Shown here piece by piece: positions 24,999 through 34,800 of a stretch of 64,000 bases of DNA (the stretch's first letter is position 1; each line of letters opens with the position of its first letter). The DNA comes from Bacteroidales bacterium. Its GTDB lineage: Bacteria > Bacteroidota > Bacteroidia > Bacteroidales > Paludibacteraceae. Under the pieces are notes generated by a model. The model was given only the letters and a program-made list of their open reading frames with translations. It searched no databases and was not told the DNA's origin. Made by a program: the position numbers and the translations under genes. The stretch covers positions 30,769 through 94,768 of the forward strand of contig SUWZ01000004.1 of the NCBI GenBank assembly GCA_015061185.1, read 5' to 3'.

Positions 24999-25970
24999 AT
25001 GGATAAAAAGGATTTAAGAATTGTGTACATGGGAACTCCCGATTTTGCGGTAGAACCTCTAAGAGAATTGGTTGAAAACGGCTACAATATTGTGGGATGC
25101 ATCACAATGCCGGACAAGCAAGCGGGACGAGGACATAAAGTACAATTTTCACCAGTTAAAGAGTATGCATTATCCAAAAATATTCCACTTTTACAACCTG
25201 AAAAACTCAAAGACGAACAATTTTTAAATGCATTGAGAGAGTGGAATGCAGACCTTCAAATCGTAGTTGCATTCAGAATGCTTCCGGAAGTTGTTTGGTC
25301 GATGCCTCGATTAGGAACATTTAATTTACACGCCTCATTATTACCTCAATACAGAGGAGCTGCACCTATCAATTGGGCCATAATAAATGGAGAAAAAGAG
25401 ACCGGCATCACTACATTCTTTTTAACGCACGAAATTGATACCGGAAAAATCATACTACAAGAGAGAATTGCCATCAGTCCGAATGATAATGTTGGATTGA
25501 TACACGATAAATTAATGCATTTAGGAGCTAAATTGGTAACGCAAACTGTTGACAAACTTTTGGATGGCAGCGCAGAAACAATTGACCAAAGTGCGTTTTA
25601 CCAAAGTGAAGATGAGTTAAAATCAGCTCCCAAAATATTCAAAGAGACCTGTAAAATAGATTTTAATAAAACTGCTGAAGAAATTCATAATTTTGTAAGA
25701 GGTCTCTCCCCTTACCCTGCAGCTTGGTGCAATTTAAGACTTCCTTCAGGAGAAACTATTGCAGCAAAGGTTTATGAAACAGAGATTTGTAATGATACAG
25801 ATTCTGAGAAAATAGGAGCAATAGAAACCGACAAGAAGAGATTCTTAAAAATATCCGTACAAGGAGGAAAAATCAGTATTAAATCAATACAAATCCCGGG
25901 AAAGAAACGTTTGGCTATCGACGAATTTTTAAGAGGCTTTAAAATCGAAGAGGGCTTAGTTATAGAATAA
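24999..25970 (+). CDS. fmt: Methionyl-tRNA formyltransferase
   Basis: A 323-residue enzyme that formylates initiator Met-tRNA using 10-formyl-THF. The N-terminal formyltransferase domain has VYMGTPDFAVEPLREL, PDKQAGRGHKVQFSPVK, and the catalytic Asn-His-Asp set in NLHASLLPQYRGAAPINWAI and THEIDTGKIILQ. The C-terminal domain (from about residue 210) holds VRGLSPYPAAWC and ends IDEFLRGFKIEEGLVIE. Length is normal. It depends on the same folate pool that PurU drains. It follows nadK directly, and no good terminator is seen after it. Confidence 0.96.
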   Translation: MDKKDLRIVYMGTPDFAVEPLRELVENGYNIVGCITMPDKQAGRGHKVQFSPVKEYALSKNIPLLQPEKLKDEQFLNALREWNADLQIVVAFRMLPEVVWSMPRLGTFNLHASLLPQYRGAAPINWAIINGEKETGITTFFLTHEIDTGKIILQERIAISPNDNVGLIHDKLMHLGAKLVTQTVDKLLDGSAETIDQSAFYQSEDELKSAPKIFKETCKIDFNKTAEEIHNFVRGLSPYPAAWCNLRLPSGETIAAKVYETEICNDTDSEKIGAIETDKKRFLKISVQGGKISIKSIQIPGKKRLAIDEFLRGFKIEEGLVIE

Positions 25971-26178
25971 CGTCTGGGTATAGTACACCGGTCGATTACA
26001 AAGAAGATTGTTCTATAATTAAAGATTTATCGTATTCTATCGTAAATCTCACTTAGGAGGTTTTATTTCAATCTTTTCTCGTTATTTACAGAAATAAGCC
26101 TAAATAAAAGAATTAGGCAATAGAATCGAATAGAATTTTCACTCTATGACAGTTTTTTAGACAAAAAACGTTAAACTA
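25971..26178. other. fmt-sigma factor intergenic region
   Basis: It holds two short palindromes: AGATTTA/TAAATCT around a TCG-TATTCTA-TCG spacer, and GCCTAA/TTAGGC at 26098-26118. Neither has a following T-run, so they are not good terminators. No reading frame is supported. Confidence 0.35.
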
Positions 26179-26209
26179 TTTGAGTATATCTATAAATTAA
26201 ATATATTTG
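26179..26209 (+). promoter_or_regulatory. Promoter of the sigma-factor gene
   Basis: TTTG (26179-26182), 19 nt, TATATTTG (26202-26209): an exact match to the Bacteroidota housekeeping promoter. Predicted start near 26216, giving a leader of about 100 nt. Confidence 0.75.
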
Positions 26210-26318
26210 CAAACGAAAATGAATGTTAAACTCGTGATGTGAATAATTTATTAGTCACTTCCATAAAATTAGAATGCCTATAGAGAAAACTCCTACTTTA
26301 ATTATAAATAAATGAAGT

Positions 26319-26909
26319 ATGGAATTTTTGAAATCACTAACTGATGAGGAGTTGGTTCAATTGTATGCCGAAGGAAATAACGAAGCTTTCGACGTGTTAT
26401 TATTACGCCATAAAAAAAGAGTATATACCTATATCTACACCACTGTAAAAGATGTAGATATTGCCAATGATCTCTTTCAGGAGACATTCATAAAAGCAAT
26501 TACAACAATCAAACGAGGCAGATATACAGAAAAGGGAAAATTCTCTTCTTGGATTTTGCGCATATCGCACAACCTTACCATCGATTATTTTAGAAAGGAA
26601 AAAAATGAAAACACCATCTCTAACGAAGAGTATGGGTTGGACTTGCTAAACAATATCAAATTATACGATACCGACATGCAAGAACAGTCAGATAAAGAGG
26701 AGACACTAACCAACTTAGTTGAATTAATCGAACTGCTACCCGATTGTCAAAAGGAGGTATTAAAAATGCGCATCTTTGAAGATATTAGTTTTAAAGACAT
26801 TGCAGACAAAACTCAAGTTAGCATAAATACAGCATTGGGCAGAATGCGTTATGCTGTTATGAATATGAAACGATTGGCTAAAGAGCATAACATTTATTTA
26901 GAGTTCTGA
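26319..26909 (+). CDS. Sigma-70 family RNA polymerase sigma factor (ECF-like)
   Basis: A 196-residue protein with only regions 2 and 4. Region 2 is at about residues 10-95, including the core-binding DVDIANDLFQETFIKAI and the DNA-melting GKFSSWILRISHNLTIDYFR. Region 4 is at about 135-190 (LPDCQKEVLKMRIFEDISFKDIADKTQVSINTALGR), a HTH for the -35-type element. A 35-residue acidic linker (DTDMQEQSDKEE) separates them. Size and layout are those of ECF or ECF-like sigma factors. No anti-sigma factor gene follows. The next gene is convergent, so control may be transcriptional or by the linker. It has a canonical housekeeping promoter and ends at a hairpin. Confidence 0.9.
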   Translation: MEFLKSLTDEELVQLYAEGNNEAFDVLLLRHKKRVYTYIYTTVKDVDIANDLFQETFIKAITTIKRGRYTEKGKFSSWILRISHNLTIDYFRKEKNENTISNEEYGLDLLNNIKLYDTDMQEQSDKEETLTNLVELIELLPDCQKEVLKMRIFEDISFKDIADKTQVSINTALGRMRYAVMNMKRLAKEHNIYLEF

Positions 26910-26939
26910 AAGGGACCTCTATAAAACGGAGTCCACACA

Positions 26940-26970
26940 AACTTTTGCATTATAACTATCCGCAAAAGTT
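26940..26970 (+). terminator. Hairpin after the sigma-factor gene
   Basis: AACTTTTGC (26940-26948) pairs perfectly with GCAAAAGTT (26962-26970) across a 13-nt loop. The sequence after it is CTCTCTC rather than a T-run, so termination is uncertain. Confidence 0.5.
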
Positions 26971-27059
26971 CTCTCTCAAATAAGCTCGAAATAGGATTCT
27001 ATCAACCTAAGAAAAACACCCTTCAAAATCATCTCGAACTAATTTATAGAACTTGCCTA
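26969..27059. repeat. Truncated R1 end plus R2 copies
   Basis: TTCTCTCTCAAATAAGCTCG followed by AAATAG matches the inverted R1 end at 40181-40226 but stops before the AAATTTAAACAACTTC part. Then ATTCTATCAACCTAAG and, at 27032-27059, TCTCGAACTAATTTATAGAA plus CTTGCCTA are R2-type segments. The last ends at the stop codon of the RluA-family gene. Confidence 0.6.
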
Positions 27060-28673
27060 AAAATCAGGAAGAGAGGTAAATGAAATTCTATTTCCATTTT
27101 TAGGGTGAATAAAGGAGATGGATTGAGCATGAAGGTAGAGTCGGTCTGCCGGATTCCCATAAAGCAAATCACCTTTGATAGGATGATTCAATCCCAACTT
27201 GTGCGCCGCATGCACCCGTAGCTGATGCGTGCGACCTGTATAGGGAGAAAATTCCATCCGAGTAAAATCGCACCCTCTTTCCAAGACCTTATAAGAAGTA
27301 TTGGCAGGCTTCCCCGATTTAAAATCTACCATTTGGCATGGTCTGTTATTAAAATCAGGCAATAGGGGTAGATTAATAGTACCCTCATCCTCCCCTACGA
27401 TTCCATCTAAAATTGCTATATAAGTTTTTTTTACGAGACGATTTTTAAATTGGGCTTGCAAATTTTGATGAGAAATTTTGTCTTTTGCTATCAAGATAAT
27501 ACCGGAAGTTGCCATATCCAAACGATGAACAATTAAGGGTCCGGAAAGATTTTTCCAACGTTGATTTACAAAATCAAAAATAGAAAAAAGAGACTCTTTA
27601 CCCGGAACAGAAAGCATACCTTGGGGCTTATCTAAGACCAAAATATAATCATCCTCAAAAATAATTTTCACCTGATGTTCTAATGAGACAGCAACACTTA
27701 AAGGGTTCTCCTCCACCTCTAAACCTTGCAACATAAAAGAGAGTATTGGGCCACATTTAGAGGTACATGATGGATAAAAGCAACCATGTTTACGAACAAC
27801 CCCTACAGGAGACTCTCCCCACCAAAATTCAGCCATACAAACAGGCTTTAAATTATTTTTGTATGCGTATTGCAATAATTTAGGAGCCGCACACTCTCCT
27901 GCTCCACCGGGAGGAATCAAATTTCCGTAATCTCTAAAAATTTGGCAAAGATTTTTCCTCTCTCCCTTCGCATTAAACAATTCAAATTGTTCAAATATTT
28001 TTTGTTGCAAAAGAGCAGAACTTTGTTTTCGCAGATTTTGAAGTTGAGTAATTTCAGTTTCATATTCATCCAGACGAGTACGAAGTTCTGATAGTTTATT
28101 CTGCCAAATTTGTTTATCTCTCTTGAATTGAGCCTTTTGAAACTGACTCTCTTTAATTAAATGCAGCTTCTCTTCTTCAGACAAAGATTGAGACCTTTTT
28201 TCATCCCTACACTTTTTGTTATAAGCCAATTGATTCTGACTCTCCTCCAAAAAGCGTAAAAAATCATCATTAAGCATTTGCCAGTTGTTTTTTAACGAGG
28301 AATAGTTCTTGTCTGACAAAAGATTCTCTATTTTTTCATTTAAATTCGATATACACTTCTCTTCTTGCAAGAAAAACCCGGAAGATTCCTTTAAATCATA
28401 AATAGGAGGAACAAAAAAAGAGTGATGATAAGAATCAGCTATTCTACCTGAAAATCCGGCAAGGTACCCTAACTGATTATTTTGATTTTTAACCACTAAA
28501 ACTCCAAACATTTTCCCATGTTTTAGCTCATTCTTCCATTGTATTTGAGATGCAAGATAATCTTTCACCTCTTCAGCAGCCATTACTGCTAACGGGTTAG
28601 GTTTATAACAAAAGGGATAAGTAAACTTAGCTGGAAGTTCGGTTGAATTATTTGATAAAAATGAATGAAACAT
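27057..28673 (-). CDS. RluA-family pseudouridine synthase, long form
   Basis: A 538-residue protein. Residues about 1-130 form an N-terminal domain (FCYKPNPLAVMAAEEVKDYL, LGYLAGFSGRI). Residues about 150-235 are a charged coiled coil. Residues about 235-320 hold GAGECAAPKLLQYAY and AEFWWGESPVGVVR with conserved Cys (CFYPSCTSKCGPIL). The catalytic domain is C-terminal, from about 335: VLDKPQGMLSVPG, the active-site Asp in VHRLDMATSGIILIAKD, and GRTHQLRVHAAH. It isomerises uridine in tRNA or rRNA. The long architecture occurs in Bacteroidota and gammaproteobacteria and the target cannot be named. It is a single gene, convergent with the sigma factor. Confidence 0.88.
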   Translation of the reverse strand: MFHSFLSNNSTELPAKFTYPFCYKPNPLAVMAAEEVKDYLASQIQWKNELKHGKMFGVLVVKNQNNQLGYLAGFSGRIADSYHHSFFVPPIYDLKESSGFFLQEEKCISNLNEKIENLLSDKNYSSLKNNWQMLNDDFLRFLEESQNQLAYNKKCRDEKRSQSLSEEEKLHLIKESQFQKAQFKRDKQIWQNKLSELRTRLDEYETEITQLQNLRKQSSALLQQKIFEQFELFNAKGERKNLCQIFRDYGNLIPPGGAGECAAPKLLQYAYKNNLKPVCMAEFWWGESPVGVVRKHGCFYPSCTSKCGPILSFMLQGLEVEENPLSVAVSLEHQVKIIFEDDYILVLDKPQGMLSVPGKESLFSIFDFVNQRWKNLSGPLIVHRLDMATSGIILIAKDKISHQNLQAQFKNRLVKKTYIAILDGIVGEDEGTINLPLLPDFNNRPCQMVDFKSGKPANTSYKVLERGCDFTRMEFSPYTGRTHQLRVHAAHKLGLNHPIKGDLLYGNPADRLYLHAQSISFIHPKNGNRISFTSLPDF

Positions 28674-28699
28674 AATCCAAAAAATTTAAAGAGGATTCT

Positions 28700-28812
28700 A
28701 TAAGAAGCTGTTTAATTTTTTATTGAAAGAAATATACTAGAAAATCTCTTTCAAATATGATCGAAATAAAATTTAATATTACAACGATAAATTTATAGAA
28801 AACACCTTAAGA
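28700..28812. repeat. Dispersed repeat, composite R1/R2 copy
   Basis: A forward R1 end (TAAGAAGCTGTTTAATTTTT, from 28701), an inverted R1 end at 28742-28775 (AAATCTCTTTCAAATATGAT then CGAAATAAAATTTA), and an inverted R2 at 28786-28809 (GATAAATTTATAGAAAACAC then CTTA). It is a shorter arrangement of the same parts as the block at 39828-40226. Confidence 0.7.
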
Positions 28813-28831
28813 ACAATATCAACAATAAGAT

Positions 28832-28870
28832 AGATCTTAGAACTTAGATTAAACCTAAGAACTAAGATCT
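28832..28870 (-). terminator. Long hairpin after the giant T9SS cargo gene
   Basis: Arms 28832-28847 and 28855-28870: AGATCTTAG-AA-CTTAG against CTAAG-AA-CTAAGATCT, 14 pairs interrupted by one AA/AA internal loop, apical loop ATTAAAC. It begins 13 nt after the stop codon. The minus-strand continuation (ATCTTATT) is only weakly T-rich. Confidence 0.6.
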
Positions 28871-28882
28871 AAATAATCACAT

Positions 28883-31800
28883 TTACTGTCTAACCAAGGT
28901 AAAATGCCCTGTATATTGCATATCTATTTCCTCTATATCAATAACATACCAATAATCAGTAGAAGGCATACTCACCCCATTGTAAGTTCCATCCCAACCA
29001 TTAGCATCTTCACCCCTAAAACGGATTAACTCCTTACCAAAACGGTCGTAAATAACTACCAAAGCATCAGGATATACATCAGCAAGAGAGCCAACCACCC
29101 AATTGTCATTCACCCCATCTCCATTCGGGGAGAAGTGTTCCGGGATAGAAATTTGAGGAGGAAGCATAACAAATTGCATAGAAGAAGTACATCCGTTAAT
29201 ATCCATAACATGAGCAACATGAGAAGTAAAAGACAGCCCATACAAAACATCATCAACATTAGCTAAATCCTTATTTTCGTCGCACCAATACTCAAACGGA
29301 GGCGTACCCTTACCAGCCTCAACAACAACCTGTCTATCACGGATACCAACTGAATCAACAGAAACAATAGTCGGAATAGAAGTAACTTCCACCGTAAAGT
29401 TGTCCGAAGCTTTACACATACCCCTCTCCATATCTACGATATAGGTAGTAGTCTCTGTAGGTTTAACTGTCAATACACCACTATTGGAGAGAAGAGAGCC
29501 ATTAGCACTCCAACTATAAACAGAAGCACTATAGTCCGTAGCATTCAAGACCGTAGATTCATTCTCACAAATAGCCTGCTTCCCTGCAATAAATCCGGAA
29601 AGAGGTTGATCAACTTTGATAGGCACTTTAAACTGAGCCTCACTATCACAAAGTTTATTATAAGCAACAGCGGTATAATAAACAATAGATTGCGAATTAG
29701 TACCACCTGCATAAATTGGTTTCACAGTAATGCTTTCACCATCAGTAGAACCCTCAATCGTAGGATCAGCCAACCAAGAAACGGTAGTACCTAAAGGAAG
29801 AACCTTTTCCACAAAAATAGTAGCACTCTCCCCCTCGCATATCTCTTGCGCTTGCGGAACAACAACTGTAATGGCAGGAATAACCGTAACCAACTCCGAG
29901 GAAGAAAGATTCTGAGTTCCGTAAATGAAATCGACTTTATAAACAGCATTAAGATCAGGAGAAACCGTTAGATGCAACTTATCACCCACTTTTTGAAGCG
30001 ATGAGGTCAAATCCTTTGTTTCACCACCAATAGAGGAAGAGACTTTAAGAGAAGGAATAACTCCCGGCTGACGGAATGCACCGGTTCCGGTGGTATCAAT
30101 CACTAAAATATCAGCAGAACCAATACATAAAGTATCTTTCAACTGCGTTGTCAATTGAAGTTCAGCATCTACCCAAACAACTACGTCAAGAGAAGCTTCA
30201 CAATATTCCGGATCACTCAATGTAACATGATAGTTATGATCGGCAACAACACCACTAAGAGCGTATGACTTAGCCGAAGAAACAGAAGCTCCATTCTCTA
30301 ACCAATCAATGGTTTGCACACTTCCGGAAGTTGGAACCGTGATATCCAAATCAATTGTCTGACTACCATTTCGAGGGACAATAAAAGGAGATGCAAATTC
30401 CGTAACTTTTATGTATGGCTTAGCATTCAACGTATGAGCATCCCCCTTCGCCGAACAAGCGCTATTTTTCACCACAAAGTTGTACACTCCATCATCGCTA
30501 TCCGAAACAGAATTAATAACAAAATCCTTTTGATTAGCTCCCGAAATTAATTCGGCACCCTTATACCATTGTATTTCAGGAGTTTCTCGCGAAGTAAATG
30601 TCAGACCGGTTGTAAACTTTTCACCTTCGCAAATTTCAATCGTAGTAGAACCGATAGGAGTTGCAGTTACCGGAATAGAGTGAACAATAAAATCCATATA
30701 AGTTGGACACTCATTAATAAATTCTACTCGGAAAGAGGCATCACCCTCCGGCATTGGAGTAGTGAAAACATCACCCGTTGCCACTTGAACATTATTTTTA
30801 AACCAAACATAATCCCCTTCAGTTTTGGTCATGGTAGCGGTCATTTCCAAATCGCCTCCACAAGTATAGATTTCAGTAGCCGACTGATTAACGATAGAGA
30901 AAGGAGTAGCATTTTGAGCCTCAACAATAGAAATTTCACCGGAAATAGGAGCACTACCCACTGTAATGGTATGAGAAGCCGACAGCTGACAAGAACCTAC
31001 TGTAGCAACAACATTATAAGTAACAGTTTTTTTAGCTTCTGCCGGAAGAGGATTAGAAGTGATAGAACTACCGGTATAAGAAGAACCATCAGAAGCAGAC
31101 CAAGCATAAGAAACACTTGTCGCTCCCGGATTGAGAGAAACAGCAGTAGCCGAGAGTGTAGCAACACTACCCGGACAAGCGGTAGGTTTTGCATCAATTG
31201 TAGGAGTATTCAAATCATAAATCGTCGCAACAATAGGTTCCACAGTAGAATAACATACCAAGTTGGCAATTGGAGAATAGTATCCCCTTGCATAATAAAT
31301 TGCCGAAGAAGAAACTACCGGATTAATTGCCGTTTGCGCAGCCATATCTGAGAAGAATTCTGCTGTTGTTACTATATCAGTCTTATACCCTTCGTTCAAA
31401 TCAACCGTAGCACCTGCACCATCTAAATTACAAACCTGCGTTGTTGGCAGAGGCGTTAAGACCGGATTCTCATAAACAGTTACAAGAACGGAAGAAGGGA
31501 AACTCATTGCTTTTGAATCAACATCATACTGACAAACAAAAAACTCTTGCGTTCCTGCAGATTGAGTAGAAGGAACTTTCACAGGAGTCTCTACACCGGC
31601 AGCAGGATTTGTTTTATACTCATCAGCAGACGAGAACCACAACAACTTATAATTTCCCTGAGGGTTGATTGTCAAGTCCGGAGTAGCACTTGCCAATAAA
31701 TCATCGGCAAAAGATGTAGATTTAGGGTCATCTCCAACGCAATAATAAAGTGGAGTCACCTTCGGTTTAGGAGAATCACTGATTACAACCTCCACCTCTT

Positions 31801-34800
31801 TCATTTCGCTCACACAACCGGTTGCAACATCTTTTTGTGCAACATAATAGGTAAACTTCACCTCTTGTCCTACCGGCCAATTAGCATCATACATCGGAGT
31901 TGGAGCCGTCAAACCATTACCTATTGTATTTTTATTTTCATCATACCATAACAACTGACAACCTTGATTAGGCTCAGCCACTGCAGAATCTTTTTTCAAC
32001 AAGTCATCAGCAAAAACACCATTATTATTTGCAGCCTCACTACGCACATAACCAACATTGAAAGAACCGGTAGGAGCCTGAACAACCGTAACCGTAACAT
32101 TAAAGGAGGTAGTATCACCAATACAAACCGAACCACTTGTCGGGATGGTATAAGTCTGACCGATACTATAAGTGGTAGTTGTAGTTTGTTGAACAGCCGT
32201 TGAAATAACCGGAACCGTATTCTGCGCGACCCCATTCACGTACCATACCGTAGCATCAGCTCCTAAATAGTTCGAAGGATAAGCCTCATTTGTATATGAC
32301 AAAACAGGAGCGTTATCATCAAAGCATAGTTGGATATCCGCAGGTTTAGTAGGTTTTTGGACGGCAAAAATCTCAACAACAACCTTTTTCTTTTTACTTT
32401 CGACAGGAATAGTTGCCGCATTGTTGGTCTGAGAAACGTAGAAAGTACGCATAGTCGGAATAGAAACATCCACTGTCGGCACGGAAGTCTCCTTTTGCTG
32501 ATTATTGTCGATATACCAATTCAACGTATAATCAGTATTATTTTCCGGAATTGCCAAATCAGACAGGTTCACACTCTCACCCACACAAACCATAGTATCT
32601 CTTGTTGTAGGAAGCGGAGCATCATTAACAGTAATAGTAACACGCACCGTATCACTCTCGCAATTATCCGCATTCACCTGAGTTACCCAATAATAGAAAG
32701 TACCCTCTTGAGCAATAGAGAGAGATGGAGTTGCGGTTGCAGCAGTAGAAGTATAAACAGAACCATTGCCATACCACAACAAAGAACAACCCGCATCTGC
32801 AGTTGCAGCGGTATCGAGCGAGATAGACTTATTTGGAGTAGCCACCAAATCAATATCCAGAGTAGTAGGCGCAACAGGACTCTGTTTCACTGCAATAACC
32901 TCTTCAGCAGGCAAACTTTCGCAATAACCGGCGGCCGAAGCCATAACAGAAAGTTTAGCGCCCATATCAGCCTGTTTGAAAACAATAGGAGAAGATGGTG
33001 TATAGGCAACACCATCCAATTTCCAGTCCAACGTAGCATTTGCAGGAGTTGCAGAATAAGAAACAACGGTAGAATCGCAATACATATCCAAAAGCAGTTG
33101 AACCTCAGCAGTAGGATTAACATCCACTTCATATTTACGCTTACCCACACAACCATCCGGAGAATAACCAACGAAATAAAATGTTGTATCTGAGACCAAA
33201 TCGAATGAAAAATCCAATTCTGAAGAAGTTGTTAATTTGTTATCATGACTATCAGCCCAATGCCAACTACTAATAGTAGGAGTACTAACACCTTTCAACG
33301 TTACCTTTTCATTTTTACAAGCAGAACCGGAATAACTCTTACCCAAATCAATACTGCCGGCCCTAATTATTTTAAACGGCTTAGAAATTGAATAATCCCT
33401 ACATGGATTATCAAAATCGGCAGCAGAAGGATTCTCAATAAACTTATTCACTCCAGATTCAGAAGTAACAACCAAACGGATATAATTTGTGTCAGCCGGA
33501 TAATCAGCCGTATTAAAGGTAAACTCTTTATCTGTAACAACTTTCATATTTACCCAATTTTCCCCATCCGAACTTTGTTGATATAAAAATTTAGGAGAAT
33601 TTTTGTAAAAAGATTCCAACAAAGAACTAGTTACTGTACCAACGGTAATATCAGTATCTCCACAAATAGTTGTATCCTTTGCAAAGGAAGATAAATTAGA
33701 ATAAAGATCAACATTAGGAGGAGAACAAACACTGAATTTAATATCATCAATAGCTAAATCATTTCCACATTTCCAATACTTATTTGGATTACCGCCATCT
33801 TGACATACAGAATAATCATAATCAAGATCTTCAGTACCGGTAGCAACCACTTCTAAAATCACAGAAGTCACATTTTCATCTAACAATAATTCATCAATAT
33901 TAACACGAATCCAACCATTTCCAGCCAGAGCAACAGCTGTAGCTGATTCTATAATATTCCCCGTTTTTGAATCTTTTATGTTAAGAGTAATTTCAGGATC
34001 AGAACCTCCTGACATATTAGCAATAAAAGTTTCAAAAAACAGAGGCTTATTAGTACACAATCCATCAATAGAAGTTGAGAATATTACATCATGAAAACCT
34101 TCAGACACATTCATAAACAAGCAAGCACCATTTTCTTCTCCACCAACGGTACTCGTATGATCAGAAGTTACACCAGTCATCCAAGTAGCCCACCAATCTG
34201 TTTTATACCCCATACTTGTAGGAACAACTACTCCGTATGAGCCATCATTAATTTGCCCGGTAGGGTCAAATTTTTGTGCAGCAGGCATTGTAAAACGGGT
34301 ATCAGCGCGTGTCTCAATCCAATTTGCAGGAGTTTGCGTCTCAACTCCATCAGCATCAACATAGGTATGCCCATCTTTGAAACTACCAAAATTCTCATAA
34401 AAAACAGTCAACCGAGACATAGGATTTCCAAATTCATCCTCACAACATTTAGAAGAAGTAATACTAATAGTATCGGATTCCACACCATCTACCAAACAAT
34501 AATACATTACAATTGGCTCATGAACTTCTTCTAATAAATTTTTCGAACTTCCAACACTCGTCCATGAAGCTCCTTTATCAGTTGATTTCATCCACTCATA
34601 AGATGAAGCATTATATTCTCGATCTAAATAAAATAAGTTTTGTTCCCCTTGACAAAGATCAGACCCCATGGTTGATTTTACTTTTGGTTTATAACAACCA
34701 TAGACTTCAATATCAGTGATACCAAACGCAGCACATTTGGATAAGTTATAGTCGGGCAAAATTGAAAATTCCAAATAATTATCCGTAGCAGGTAAAGTAC

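Noticed and set aside
30569..31351. Plus-strand frame of 260 codons inside the giant gene
   Set aside because: Antisense shadow with no start context, promoter or recognisable domain.
32330..33193. Long plus-strand frame (287 codons) inside the giant T9SS gene
   Set aside because: Antisense to clear Ig-like coding sequence, with Ser/Arg/Asn-biased translation typical of a shadow frame.
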